IMG/VR virus record: IMGVR_UViG_3300045996_000288
Span: 1-27,205 of that record
Reading direction: 5' to 3' (one strand)
DNA: 27,205 nucleotides
Source of the DNA: a virus
The notes beneath the pieces are model-generated. The model was not told the origin of the DNA. It made no database searches and worked only from the letters and a program-made list of their open reading frames with translations. The translations under genes were made by a program, and so were the position numbers. Positions 4,109 to 11,682 of the stretch are shown here, piece after piece. Each line of letters begins with the position of its first letter. Within the stretch, counting starts at the first letter, position 1.

Positions 4109-6618
4109 TATCTGTAAGTGTCGCCATCCGAGACGCCGCCCCAGCCGCCGTCAAATCTGCTGTCCCCGCCGCCGTATGGGCCTGAATTCCCATCATATAC
4201 GCTTCCTCCGGAATATCCTCCCGGCCCACCTTCGCCCCAGCCCATGCCCCACCCGCCCGTGAACGAGCTGTCGGGGCCGTAGCCGAGGCCGGACAGAACG
4301 CTGTCGCTCAGACCGCCGAACAGGCTGTTGCCTGCCACCGAGAACGAGGCTGCAATCGGGTTCGAGTAGTCCATGCCGAACAGGTTGCCGATGCCGGGCG
4401 TGAACCCGGTCCAACCGCCGAACGTCTCCTCGAACGAGGGTCGCGCGGTCGGCACCGACGCGAAGCTCTTGGGAGCCGTGACGGGCGGGGCGGCGGGGCG
4501 CGGCGATGGTGGCACCGCAATCCGGTCAACAGTGCGCGTCCGCTGCGGCACCATGCGAGGTGTCTCGCGCTGGGCCTGTTGCTTGGGCGGCGTCAGACCG
4601 GGGACCGGCTTGTCGGTCGAGACCGGGCGTTCCGGCACGATCCCGCCGAACATGCCGAACGAGCCAAGCGGGACGCCTTTGCTCACGTTCGCCTTGCTGA
4701 ACGAAGGCGCGGGAACGTCAAGGATCTCCTTGGCCTTCTCGGGCACCATCTTGGTTTCGTAGCGAACGCGCTCCGTGAATTGCTGCACCGGGGGCGGCTC
4801 GAACCGCGGGGTGGCGGGGGCTGCCGGTGGTGCCGCTGCGGCACTGACGCCGAATTTTTCGGTCAGGCCAGAGATTAACCGATCCCGCGCCGTCTCCATT
4901 GGATCGCGCGCATAGCCCGGCGTCATGTAGTCCGAACCGTACCCGTCTGGGGTGTTCAACCGATCCGCGACCGCGCCGCCGATGTTCATGCCCGCGAGGA
5001 GTGAGGGCGGCGCTGTGTAGTCACGCTGCGGGGCGGGCGGGTTATAGCCGCCCTTCGGGGGTGCCCCGAGGTGGTCGTAGCCGGGGAAACTGTCGAGCGT
5101 CTGTTGCGCCCATTCGGGGACGTGCGGGGTGAATTCGGGCGTGATCTCCGATCCGAGCCGCGCCGGTCCCGCCATCGGGGTCGTGCGGCTTCCCGCCATC
5201 GCGGTATCGAGGCCGAAGGACGGGCCGTAGAGGCTCGGCTCCGCAAGCCGGTCGCTGAACCAATCGGGGGCTGCCGTGGGCGCGAACGGATCGGGAGCCG
5301 TCTCGAAGTTGAGCCCGTAGGCCATCGAGGCGGGGCCGACCATCGGAGCGGCTTGGGAACCGAACTCCCACTCCCCGATGGGGCGACCGAACGCCGCCGA
5401 GTTCATCGGCAGCCCGTCGCCCTCGAAGCGGTCATTAAAAAAGCCCGCCGAAGCGGGCTGTTCCGAGAAGCGGACCGCGGAGCCTTGCTGGCTCCCGTCG
5501 TAGCCGAATATTTTATCAAGGTCGGGATTGGTCGGCGCTCCCTGGAGGAGGCTCCCCATGTATTCAGAAAACATGTCGCCGCCCGGTGGTCCCGAGGGCG
5601 CATAACGGTCATCGAACGACGCTGGCGGCTCGCGTTCGGGGAGAGCGGCGTCGTTCAATACGTCTTGGAAGTTATCAAACGGCTGGATGGGGACGCTCAT
5701 CGGGTCAACCGGAGCGGGCGCGTAGGGGGTTGCGCCCCCCATCTCGGCCCACGGTGCGTTGACCGGATCAATGCCGAGATTTTCGGAGAAGTCCTCGACA
5801 TCGACTGCCGTACGGCCGACCGGGTTAATGTCGTTGCCGTAGTCCACGCCGGGGAACGTCCCGGTGGCGTCAATGACCGACCGCTGCATGGCCGGGATGG
5901 CGGCTGCAATATCGGCGGGCTGCGCGTAGCGTCCTATATCCGCCTGCACATTGTCGGGAATGTCGTACCCGAGCAGCGCAGCCGCCGCCGCGAAGTTGGC
6001 GGCCATTTCCTTGGCGTTGGGCGGGGTCTCGTCGTCGGGAAACGGGCCGAGGCCGTGATAGCCGAAGATAGCTTTGTTGGAGCCGACCCCGGCAACCTTG
6101 TCCTTGCCCTTGGCGAGCGTGCCGTAATTGGTGACGCCCCATCCGAGGTCAATCCCGAACTTCTCCTTGGCCTGGGTTGTCACGTCGAAGGCGAGTTTTG
6201 CCTTTTGGTATCGCTCGGCGTAGGGGCCTAACTCCTTGCGGATGCCAAGCTCCGCGAGCATTCCGGTTCGGAACGCCTTATAGGCATCTCGCGTCTGCGG
6301 AATGTTAAGGGTCGTGCTGTATTGGCGCGCGGTGTTGGTGTTCTTGGGCTGCCGGTTGTTGGCGACCGCCTGTGCCATCGTGCGGCCCGCGTGCGGTGCT
6401 GAGAAGATGTCGCCCAGGTTCGCGGTCTTGGCGGCAAACGCTCCCGGTCGTGCCCCACGGTTCAAGCCGCTGGCGGCGACGAGCGCCATTCCGACGAGGT
6501 TCGACTCCTCGCCCATCAGGACGCCGATGCTCAGCGCGCGCTCAATCGCGTCGTCCGAATAGATGCCCGTATCAATCGACGGGGATCTTGAACGGGAGCG
6601 GGAGCGGGATCGCGCCAT
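4108..6618 (-). CDS. Large low-complexity virion or internal protein, unknown
   Basis: 836 residues from the ATG at 6618, whose TG overlaps the upstream TGA (TGATG). I do not recognise a family. The N-terminus is an Arg-Ser dipeptide run (residues 3-12, then PS). Residues 15-200 look folded and mostly helical. The middle (about 280-760) is Pro/Ala/Gly rich with a recurring F.DR motif (FDDR, FNDR, FSDR), and the last 60 residues are Gly/Trp/Tyr rich, ending GGWGGVSDGDTYR. The terminal peptide recurs in the micro-ORF at 3912-3974. Its place after the nozzle and a series of ejection-type proteins suggests a virion internal or ejected protein, comparable in position to T7 gp16-type genes; no transglycosylase motif was seen. 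A complete intrinsic terminator lies in frame at 5437-5459. Confidence 0.75.
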   Translation of the reverse strand: MARSRSRSRSRSPSIDTGIYSDDAIERALSIGVLMGEESNLVGMALVAASGLNRGARPGAFAAKTANLGDIFSAPHAGRTMAQAVANNRQPKNTNTARQYSTTLNIPQTRDAYKAFRTGMLAELGIRKELGPYAERYQKAKLAFDVTTQAKEKFGIDLGWGVTNYGTLAKGKDKVAGVGSNKAIFGYHGLGPFPDDETPPNAKEMAANFAAAAALLGYDIPDNVQADIGRYAQPADIAAAIPAMQRSVIDATGTFPGVDYGNDINPVGRTAVDVEDFSENLGIDPVNAPWAEMGGATPYAPAPVDPMSVPIQPFDNFQDVLNDAALPEREPPASFDDRYAPSGPPGGDMFSEYMGSLLQGAPTNPDLDKIFGYDGSQQGSAVRFSEQPASAGFFNDRFEGDGLPMNSAAFGRPIGEWEFGSQAAPMVGPASMAYGLNFETAPDPFAPTAAPDWFSDRLAEPSLYGPSFGLDTAMAGSRTTPMAGPARLGSEITPEFTPHVPEWAQQTLDSFPGYDHLGAPPKGGYNPPAPQRDYTAPPSLLAGMNIGGAVADRLNTPDGYGSDYMTPGYARDPMETARDRLISGLTEKFGVSAAAAPPAAPATPRFEPPPVQQFTERVRYETKMVPEKAKEILDVPAPSFSKANVSKGVPLGSFGMFGGIVPERPVSTDKPVPGLTPPKQQAQRETPRMVPQRTRTVDRIAVPPSPRPAAPPVTAPKSFASVPTARPSFEETFGGWTGFTPGIGNLFGMDYSNPIAASFSVAGNSLFGGLSDSVLSGLGYGPDSSFTGGWGMGWGEGGPGGYSGGSVYDGNSGPYGGGDSRFDGGWGGVSDGDTYR
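5437..5459 (-). terminator. Intrinsic terminator motif inside a reading frame
   Basis: On the minus strand AGCCCGC-TTCG-GCGGGCT is followed by an unbroken T tract (six T counting the last stem base). The 7-bp GC-rich stem is closed by the very stable C(UUCG)G tetraloop, as in a textbook rho-independent terminator. It lies inside the 836-residue gene, encoding QPASAGFF, about 390 codons from its start, in the direction of transcription. Some transcripts would be expected to end here unless translation or antitermination prevents it. Confidence 0.7.
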
Positions 6619-6956
6619 CAACGGGCCTCGGGTGGGAGTGTTTTAGGAGGGCCAAGACGGCTTGGCCCTGGCTTGGAGCGCGGTGAAGGCTCGGCGGGCT
6701 TCCACCCGAAGGCTTCTTGCCCGCGCTCGTATTCACGCTGTGCGGCAGCCTTGTCGCCCTTGCCGATGTAGTCGAGAAGACGGTTGGCGGCCTGCCCTTC
6801 GGGGCTCTGGTCCCAATTGTCCTCTTCGACTTCAAGAGGGGCGCTTAGAAGGCCGGGTTTCGCCATTGCTAACGATCCTATAACGATGACAAAGACGAGG
6901 TAGGCGAACTGAACGCCGAGGTAGACGGGCAGACGCTTGAGCAGGAAACGGCGCAT
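6618..6956 (-). CDS. Single-pass membrane protein, unknown
   Basis: 112 residues from the ATG at 6956. This start is chosen because TAGGAG, formed with the upstream stop codon, lies seven bases away, and because it opens a basic RRFLLKRLP segment followed by a hydrophobic helix (about 11-31). The remainder is a charged region (40-85, with DKAAAQREYERGQEAFGW) and a proline-rich tail. The topology is that of a type II membrane protein or an uncleaved signal anchor. It sits between two large ejection-type genes and is coupled to the following one by TGATG. A role in virion assembly or in the channel for internal proteins is possible but not shown by sequence. Confidence 0.7.
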   Translation of the reverse strand: MRRFLLKRLPVYLGVQFAYLVFVIVIGSLAMAKPGLLSAPLEVEEDNWDQSPEGQAANRLLDYIGKGDKAAAQREYERGQEAFGWKPAEPSPRSKPGPSRLGPPKTLPPEAR

Positions 6957-6966
6957 GGCATGGCTC

Positions 6967-8985
6967 CTAGCGGGGACGCTGATCTTCCTTTTGATCCTGT
7001 CCCCCTGAAGCATGACGCATCCCGCCCAATAGTTCCATTGGGTTGATTGCGACACCTAGTTCTTTGCCAATGCGCTCGGCGAACTGCTGTGCGATACGCT
7101 GCAACGAACGCGAGCCCGCGGCGCCGCGGCGTGCCGCTGCCTCATAGGCCCGCGCCCAGCGCACCGCTGCTTGTGCGGTAACGGGGCGGGCCAAGATGCG
7201 CGCCACGAGGTTGCCACCGACCACCTGAGAAAGCGTTGTGATGGGATCGGCCCAGGCCGCGGCACCCATCAGGCCCCCCATGAGGGTGTGCCCTGTGCCA
7301 GACGGATTGGCGTACTGCTGCAATCGTTGGAACCGCTCGGATATAGTGTGGAGGTCTTCGATTGCCTCCGTAAGCCCTTGCCGCCCATGACCGCCGAGGA
7401 GGGCGTGTCGCCCCTCTGCCGACATCTTGTGGATTTGCGTCATAAACCGCTGTGGCGAGAAGTCGGCGTCAGGCGCCGCCCTGCCGAGCGAGGTCACGGT
7501 TGCCGACACAACGTCATCCCACTCCTGCGGGTCGAGAGCACGACGCACGCGCCAAAGCGTTCGTGCATCGGCCTTGCCCCCGCTGCTTGCGAGTTGTCGC
7601 ACCTTCTCAAAGATAGCCTCGTCCGACTTTGCGCCCGCGTTGCGCCCGATGACCTTAGCAAGTTGCTCGCGCCTTGCCGCCGCCGCCCGCTCGAACCGTT
7701 GCGCCCGCTCAAAGGCGCGGAGGGCGTCGGGGCCGCCTGCGTTGCCGACAGAGCGGCGCAAATCCTGCGACAGTGAGCCATAGAGGCGGCGCAGATCCGC
7801 GAGGTTCATATCGGCGGGGAGTGTCGTCGGCTGGTCGATCATTTCGCCCACCGCGGAGCGCAAGCGCCGCAGCCCCGCATAGGTCAGCCCTTCGGGTCGG
7901 GCGAGGGCTTCTTGAACCACCCCGAGAGCAGCGCCGGGCGGTCGAGCGGCGGCTTGGTTCTGCGCGGCGATCTGTTGCGCGAGCCTTTGGGTGTGTTGAA
8001 GCGGGGTCGTGACCTGGGGGTCAACAAGATTGTCGATCTGGGCCTCAAGGGCGTGCGTGCGGGCCGGAAGATCCTGCCGGATGGTGCGAGTGATGCCTTC
8101 ACGCACCGCGCCCCCTGCATCGTCGGCCCGTCCGCGCCCCAGCCCTTGAGCCACGCCGCGGGCAGCATCGTCTATTTGGTTTAGCGCCCGCTCGGAGGCT
8201 TGACGAAGCGGCGTGCCAGCGAGCGGCACATTCCTCGCAACGCCTCCTGCCCATTGGATGGCGGAATTATCGGACGCCGCGGCCAATGGCACTTCGACGT
8301 TGAGGCGACCTGCTGCTTGCGCGAGCGGCGTTGCGCCGCCTTGCGCGGCTCCCTGCGCGCTGCGTTCAAGTCGCCCGGCAATACCCCCGGCAACACCGCC
8401 GACTGCGCCACCAAGAGTGGCGCCGGTCGCGGCGCGGGTGAGCCTGTCCTCCAAGCCATCGCCAGCCCCGAGGCCGTAGGCGGCTCCGTATCCCGCCCCG
8501 GCCAAAGCCCCGCGCGCTAGGCCAGTCGGGCCTGGAAGAAGAAGCCCCCCGGCGAGTTGTCCGCCAATGGATTGAACGGGGCGGTCGGTATCGTCAGCGG
8601 CGTTGTAGCCGCGCTGGCGGTCGAGGTTTTCCTGATAGCTGCGCTCGGGTTGTGTGCCCGCCATGCCGCCGAGCGTGTTCATGCCCGCCGACAGATCATC
8701 CGCGAACGGGATGGCGCGCGAGAGTCCACGTCCGACCGTGCGGGCGAATTGCTCCACCGGCCCTTGGCGGTCGCGCTCGCCGCGCGCTATTTCCTCGTAG
8801 GCGCCCTTCATCTGCTCGCGCGACGGCTCGGCCTCACGCACGGAACGGGGCGCGAAACCCTCCGGGGTCTGCGGGGATGGCGGCCCGCCGAGCGCCGCCA
8901 TCAATTCCTCATCGGGCATGGACGACAGGTCGCCGCCCCCGAGGGCAGCCATAAGATCCGCGTCGGAGAGCGTGGACAGGTCCAT
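6967..8985 (-). CDS. Putative internal virion / ejection protein
   Basis: 672 residues. The N-terminus holds two copies of a short acidic helix motif (DLSTLSDADLMAALGG, then DLSSMPDEELMAALGG at about 19-34), a pattern often seen at the start of large phage and prophage ejection proteins. A glycine/alanine-rich, weakly hydrophobic stretch (about 140-208, GGQLAGGLLL through GGVAGGIAG) could insert in membrane. The rest is largely helical and Ala/Arg/Gln rich, with another hydrophobic Gly/Ala segment near 590-620. The combination and the position after the nozzle suggest a protein carried in the head and injected with DNA. The start at 8985 directly follows the upstream TAA (TAAATG). Confidence 0.65.
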   Translation of the reverse strand: MDLSTLSDADLMAALGGGDLSSMPDEELMAALGGPPSPQTPEGFAPRSVREAEPSREQMKGAYEEIARGERDRQGPVEQFARTVGRGLSRAIPFADDLSAGMNTLGGMAGTQPERSYQENLDRQRGYNAADDTDRPVQSIGGQLAGGLLLPGPTGLARGALAGAGYGAAYGLGAGDGLEDRLTRAATGATLGGAVGGVAGGIAGRLERSAQGAAQGGATPLAQAAGRLNVEVPLAAASDNSAIQWAGGVARNVPLAGTPLRQASERALNQIDDAARGVAQGLGRGRADDAGGAVREGITRTIRQDLPARTHALEAQIDNLVDPQVTTPLQHTQRLAQQIAAQNQAAARPPGAALGVVQEALARPEGLTYAGLRRLRSAVGEMIDQPTTLPADMNLADLRRLYGSLSQDLRRSVGNAGGPDALRAFERAQRFERAAAARREQLAKVIGRNAGAKSDEAIFEKVRQLASSGGKADARTLWRVRRALDPQEWDDVVSATVTSLGRAAPDADFSPQRFMTQIHKMSAEGRHALLGGHGRQGLTEAIEDLHTISERFQRLQQYANPSGTGHTLMGGLMGAAAWADPITTLSQVVGGNLVARILARPVTAQAAVRWARAYEAAARRGAAGSRSLQRIAQQFAERIGKELGVAINPMELLGGMRHASGGQDQKEDQRPR

Positions 8986-9936
8986 TTACTTAATCAATCC
9001 TCGCCTGCGGGCTTCGGCTTCTAGAGCGGCGCGGTCGGGCTTGTTCGCTTTTGGCGGCTGCAAGCCGCCGCCTCTTCCTTGGCGGGCAAGGTCTTGGTAG
9101 CGCGAAAGCTCGGATTGGAGTTGTTTCTGTTTGGAGGCGAGTTTTGCGGCGTCGTCCGTCAATGCGGGCTCGTACCGAGAAACATAATTGTTCGCCTCGG
9201 AAACCGGCATCCCGGCGCCGGTCAGGCTGCGCCGAAGGGCGTCAACGCCGGATTGAATTTGCCGATAGACTTCATTCTTTCGGCCCCACCCGAACTTCGC
9301 TTGAAGGTGGTCAATGGGGCCAGTTATATTGCCCGCCTCTACATCCTTGTTGATGTCAGGCGCGTTGTCGAGATATTCCTCTGTCACCGCGAGCCGCCCC
9401 GTAAGATCGGCGGGGAGCGGTTCAGCCTTCCGGTTTGCCGCGATGGTGGCAGGATCTTGCGGGCCGCCGCTGATAGGACGTAAGGAGCCGTCAGGCGCCC
9501 ACTCGTACCCGGCAGGGGCTTGCCGTTGCGAGCCCTTGGTGTACTTCGACCGCATTAATTCATTCTGAACTTCGGCCGGTTGATTGCGGAGCCATTGCTC
9601 CTCGAACGAAACACGTTCGGGGCTGCGGTTCTTGCGTTCGATCTCCGCGGCCTTCTGCGCCTTGTAGATCCCGAACACCGTCTCGGGGCTTGCCGCCAAT
9701 GCCGGATCAAGCCCCATGCGCTCGGCCATCGCGGCGGCCTGCTTCTTGAGCATTTCCTGTTGAACGCGCTCTTGCCGCTGTTCCTGCATTTTGGCGGCGC
9801 GCATCTGCGCTAAGCCCATATCCTCGCCGCGGCCATAGGCGGCCATCACCGGAGCGGCGTCGCGGATGGTGCGGCCCAAGCCGCCGAGGATGCCGCCGCC
9901 CTCGGTATCCGCGCCGAACAGTCCCAAAAGCCCCAT
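8986..9936 (-). CDS. Putative internal virion protein
   Basis: 316 residues. The start has a small hydrophobic Gly/Leu segment (MGLLGLFG...GGGILGGLGRTI), and residues 45-110 are a charged helix (MRAAKMQEQRQERVQQEM). Next come a YEWAPDGSLRPISGGPQDP segment (about 144-162), a short motif that recurs in many phage internal proteins, and C-terminal helices rich in Gln/Lys/Arg. No enzyme motif is visible. It is coupled to its upstream neighbour by TAATG and lies in the run of ejection-type genes. Role as a minor head or ejected protein is inferred from context and composition. Confidence 0.65.
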   Translation of the reverse strand: MGLLGLFGADTEGGGILGGLGRTIRDAAPVMAAYGRGEDMGLAQMRAAKMQEQRQERVQQEMLKKQAAAMAERMGLDPALAASPETVFGIYKAQKAAEIERKNRSPERVSFEEQWLRNQPAEVQNELMRSKYTKGSQRQAPAGYEWAPDGSLRPISGGPQDPATIAANRKAEPLPADLTGRLAVTEEYLDNAPDINKDVEAGNITGPIDHLQAKFGWGRKNEVYRQIQSGVDALRRSLTGAGMPVSEANNYVSRYEPALTDDAAKLASKQKQLQSELSRYQDLARQGRGGGLQPPKANKPDRAALEAEARRRGLIK

Positions 9937-11039
9937 TAGAAGAAACTCCCCAAGAGCCCGACACCTTCCATGAGCTTTTCAAAGCCCGACCGCTTCGCGG
10001 GCTGTGCGACCGCGGTGGACGTGCCGCCCGCCTTTCCCATGCCCGACAAAGCCCCGACGTATTTCGCTAAGGCATCCCAGCCCGCGGTTCCCGCCTGCTG
10101 GTTCTCGAACCGCTTGATCAGCGCGTCGCGCTCCGTCTGTGTGCGGTCGGTGTAGGCTTGTCCCGCCTGCATCATCTTGTCGGCGCCGAGATATTTCAGG
10201 GCTTCAAGCGACGGCTGCATCCCTGCCGCGGCGAGGCTCGCCGTCCGCGCGCCTTCGTACAGATTGCCCATGCCCTGCGTGCCCTGGAGCTTCTGACCCG
10301 CTCCGGTGTTATAGAGGCTCATCAACTGGCCGCCCGCGTTCATCTTCTGACCGGCGCCGGTCGTGTAGAGGTCGCCGAGCATCCCGCTTGCCTGGAGTTG
10401 GCGGTTGCGGGCCGCCTCGTTGCTTTGGAGCATCAACTCGTCGCCCGCCTCCGCGAGCGAGCGCCCGACGCCCTGGCCGATGGCATTGGAGCCGTAGCGC
10501 CCACCGCCGAACGAGGTCGAGGCGGCGTTCATGGCCCGGCCCTCACGGGCTTTCAGGGCCGCGAGCATCCGCGGATCTTCCTGGTAGTCGCCGCGGGCAA
10601 ACGGGTCCATGTAGCCCGCCGCTTGGCGTTGTGCGCCCGTCAATCCGTCTGCGGAATTGGCGAACTCGTTGAACACGCCTGCCGTGCTGCGTTGTGCGTC
10701 CGTCAACCCGTCTGCGGAGTTGGCAAACTGCCCGAACAGCCCCGCAACGTTGTTGAGGCCCGGCGTCATGCCGCCGTTGTTCATGAGCCCGGTGGTCAAC
10801 CCCTGCGCGGCGTTCAGCCCTGGGCTCGATTGACGCGCGAGGTCGTAGGTCTTCTTGAGCCCGCGCGCTTGCCAAGGGTGCATCGCCCCGAGGACGTTGC
10901 TCGTCCAGGGCTTCGCGTTCTTGGTCTGGTTGAACTGCTGCTGCCCTTCGGCCATCACGTCCTTGAGATACGGCTGCGCCGGTTCCCACGGCTGCGAGGT
11001 CGTATTCGTGATGGTCGGGTTGTCTTTGCTGCTGCCCAT
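9936..11039 (-). CDS. Repeat-containing internal / tail-associated structural protein
   Basis: 367 residues, starting at the ATG at 11039 that shares bases with the upstream TGA (TGATG). The opening (NPTITNTTSQPWEPAQPYLKDV) resembles the start of a common class of podoviral structural proteins positioned after the tail genes. The centre has a tandem 21-residue repeat (EFANSADGLTGAQR-type, two copies) and three shorter LY.TGAGQK/GNLYEG units. Composition is Gly/Ala/Asn/Gln rich and the C-terminus ends hydrophobic (GVGLLGSFF). Order relative to the nozzle and the following large proteins parallels the smallest of the T7-type ejected internal proteins; that equivalence is positional inference. 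Confidence 0.65.
   Translation of the reverse strand: MGSSKDNPTITNTTSQPWEPAQPYLKDVMAEGQQQFNQTKNAKPWTSNVLGAMHPWQARGLKKTYDLARQSSPGLNAAQGLTTGLMNNGGMTPGLNNVAGLFGQFANSADGLTDAQRSTAGVFNEFANSADGLTGAQRQAAGYMDPFARGDYQEDPRMLAALKAREGRAMNAASTSFGGGRYGSNAIGQGVGRSLAEAGDELMLQSNEAARNRQLQASGMLGDLYTTGAGQKMNAGGQLMSLYNTGAGQKLQGTQGMGNLYEGARTASLAAAGMQPSLEALKYLGADKMMQAGQAYTDRTQTERDALIKRFENQQAGTAGWDALAKYVGALSGMGKAGGTSTAVAQPAKRSGFEKLMEGVGLLGSFF
10626..10751 (-). repeat. Tandem 63-bp repeat in coding sequence
   Basis: Two adjacent 63-base units (beginning at 10626 and 10689) encode two 21-residue repeats centred on FANSADGLT.AQR. The first about 40 bases of each unit are nearly identical, including at synonymous sites, which points to a fairly recent in-frame duplication. 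Confidence 0.7.
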
Positions 11040-11437
11040 CAAAGAGCCTTCCCTACGGTAATCCGTTCGATGCGGTAGTCACGGGGGAGGACGCGGGACC
11101 ATCCCTTGCGTCCTGGTATGAAGATCCGGGTACACCCGAGCGAGCGGGCGAACTGTTCGAGTTGCGGGACGATGGCGAGCAAGGCCGCGCCGTTCCCGCC
11201 AGCCCAATTCACTTCAAGGGCGCGTCCGTTTGCTTTGTCGAAAACCCGCGTTCCGCCTGCCCCTACCGTCTTCGCGCCGTGGGCGACGATCAGGTAGACT
11301 TGGCACTCGCCGCTTTCGATTTCGTCAAGGTAGGCTTGGAGCGGGTTGGCGAGCCGCGCCGCGCAGCGCGTAAGGAATGGCAGCCAAAGCTCCGAGGTCT
11401 CGATGGCCTGTGCGGTGGTAAGCGGGATCAACCTCAT
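11039..11437 (-). CDS. Small GNAT-like phage protein
   Basis: 132 residues from the ATG at 11437, which overlaps the upstream stop as ATGA; longer frames start without support. The segment order (helix 1-40, strand QVYLIVAHG, strand with VGAGGTRVF, strand ALEVNWAGG, helix AALLAIVPQLEQFARSLGC, strand TRIFIPGRKGWSRVL) is that of a short N-acetyltransferase-like fold often encoded among podoviral tail genes. A conventional acetyl-CoA pyrophosphate loop (Q/RxxGxG/A) is not clear. It may therefore be a structural or chaperone derivative rather than an active enzyme. Confidence 0.6.
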   Translation of the reverse strand: MRLIPLTTAQAIETSELWLPFLTRCAARLANPLQAYLDEIESGECQVYLIVAHGAKTVGAGGTRVFDKANGRALEVNWAGGNGAALLAIVPQLEQFARSLGCTRIFIPGRKGWSRVLPRDYRIERITVGKAL

Positions 11438-11682
11438 GTCGTGGTGACGTAGCAGGGCGACCAATCGGTCAGCGCGACGTGCGCGACGCCTGTCGTGAGA
11501 CGGGCCCACCCCAGGAGCACCTTGCCCGCCGCGATGGCGGGGGCCGAGTTCCAGACGAAATCACCTGCCTGATAGGTGCCTTCGGTCGGCATGGCGGCGG
11601 ATGAGGTTGTGCGGAAACGAGCCTTGCGCTCGACCTCCTTGACGCGGCGGTCGAGGTCGTGGTTGCTCGGGGGTGCGTTCAT
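11434..11682 (-). CDS. Small tail-associated protein, unknown
   Basis: 82 residues from the ATG at 11682 (ATGA overlap with the nozzle gene upstream). The N-terminus is a charged helix (HDLDRRVKEVERKAR) that could trimerise, followed by a beta-like C-terminal half (YQAGDFVWNSAPAIAAGKV, LLGWARLTTG) resembling short fibre or spike segments of the type GDFVWN. It is probably a small virion protein or fibre attachment piece. It is sandwiched between the nozzle and the GNAT-like gene, coupled on both sides. Confidence 0.6.
   Translation of the reverse strand: MNAPPSNHDLDRRVKEVERKARFRTTSSAAMPTEGTYQAGDFVWNSAPAIAAGKVLLGWARLTTGVAHVALTDWSPCYVTTT

Noticed and set aside
5071-6231. Long plus-strand frame of 386 codons opposite the 836-residue protein gene
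   Set aside because: Antisense shadow with Arg-rich composition and no recognisable motif; the minus-strand gene is coupled to its neighbour and fits the operon.
11039-11437. Calling the 132-residue protein an active acetyltransferase
   Set aside because: The fold order looks GNAT-like but no clear acetyl-CoA binding loop is visible, so only the fold similarity is reported.
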